This document shows positions 63,641-64,000 of a stretch of 64,000 nt of DNA, in pieces. The notes beneath the pieces were generated by a model. That model did no database searches. It was given only the letters and a program-made list of their open reading frames with translations, and was not told where the DNA came from. Positions within the stretch are counted from its first letter, which is position 1. The number at the start of each line of letters is the position of its first letter. The position numbers and the translations under genes are program-made. Source of the DNA: Ctena decussata (lineage: Eukaryota > Mollusca > Bivalvia > Lucinida > Lucinidae); contig OZ022507.1 of assembly GCA_963989385.1 (NCBI GenBank), positions 57,237,400-57,301,399 of the forward strand, given 5' to 3'.

Positions 63641-64000
63641 GGTTTGTCTCTAGTTTGAATGATGACACAAGGTTTACCTACAATATGAATTATGTTGTTA
63701 GTTTGTCTTTGGTATGGAAGATAATGGAAAGTATGATTCTAGTGTGAATGATGTCACAAAGTTTATGTACAGTATGAATGGTGCAGTAAGGTTGTCTCTG
63801 GTATATACGACCAAGTAAAATTTGTCTCTTGTCTGAAGGATGTCGCAAGATTTAACTGCAGAAAGAGTGGTGATGTAAGGTGGTCTCTGGTATGGACAAA
63901 AATGTAAGGTTTATCTCTAGTATGAGTCCTAGTATGAATGAGGTCACACGGTTTATCTGCGGAATGATTGGTACTATAAGGAGGTCTCTAGTAAGAACTA
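63641..64000 (+). repeat. Minisatellite of ~45-50 bp units, running off the window
   Basis: Units with AAGGTTTGTCTCTAGTWTGA, ATGATGNCACAAGGTTTA and TCTGGTATGGA alternate about every 45-50 bp (roughly 100 bp dimer) to the end of the window. Confidence 0.75.

Noticed and set aside
1..64000. Bacterial or viral contamination
   Set aside because: AT-rich composition, short exons with GT/AG boundaries, absence of dense ORFs, and animal-type retroelements throughout argue for one eukaryotic source.

Overview
The window reads as animal genomic DNA, most likely from a bivalve mollusc of the heterodont or venerid type. The assignment rests on repeat families that resemble, from memory, those of clam genomes: a near-perfect ~238 bp palindromic element with GAGCCGCGACACGAGAAAAC-type ends in eight copies, a 'gagggccaagaggccctgaatcgctcacctg' repeat, and degraded invertebrate non-LTR and Penelope-like reverse transcriptases. 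There are no dense long ORFs, no operons and no ribosome binding sites. Host coding sequence occurs only as short exons with GT/AG boundaries, and most of the 64 kb is transposon-derived.

Host genes. (1) On the minus strand at 3.8-10.3 kb, three exons with matching phase-1 junctions (10177-10284, 9392-9607, 3813-4012) describe part of a secreted or membrane protein with Thr-rich mucin-like repeats followed by a CUB domain. The two Thr-rich exons arose by a local tandem duplication. (2) At 27.9-41 kb there is a cluster of small secreted cysteine-rich proteins with von Willebrand factor C (VWC) modules: a minus-strand terminal exon (27980-28104), a two-exon gene (28874-29798), a second two-exon gene (30265-32258) and its tandem paralogue (36635-40971). 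The paralogue has a 1-base deletion in the signal-peptide codons and a Ty3/Gypsy fragment in its intron.

Mobile DNA, left to right: a non-LTR RT fragment split by a 111 bp insertion (1.2-1.9 kb); a 5'-truncated LINE with a 13 bp target site duplication (4683-7530); a nested complex at 11.77-22.01 kb, where a ~1.4 kb element with an AT target duplication carries two ~4.4 kb TACGG-ended elements with separate 6 bp duplications; a hAT-like element holding a Harbinger-like one (24.1-25.7 kb); a GTTTAAAC-palindrome foldback with a 6 bp duplication (26.9-27.7 kb); a Ty3/Gypsy integrase fragment (38.6-40.1 kb); a Harbinger-like element with a MADF-like ORF (41.2-41.7 kb); a LINE pseudogene and a Penelope-like element (44.4-48.1 kb); a Mutator-like transposase pseudogene (50.3-52.3 kb) beside an ORF with a His-Me-finger homing-endonuclease zinc loop (53.0-53.4 kb); and a CACAGGG-ended element with a 5 bp duplication (57.0-57.4 kb). 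The last 1.3 kb is G-rich GGGTA-type satellite that switches strand, then a minisatellite.

The most unusual signals are: the TACGG-ended, 6-bp-duplicating family seen three times without any transposase; the nested history, which can be read from paralogous empty sites; the unannotated mucin/CUB exons; and the His-Me-finger ORF next to the Mutator-like transposase.
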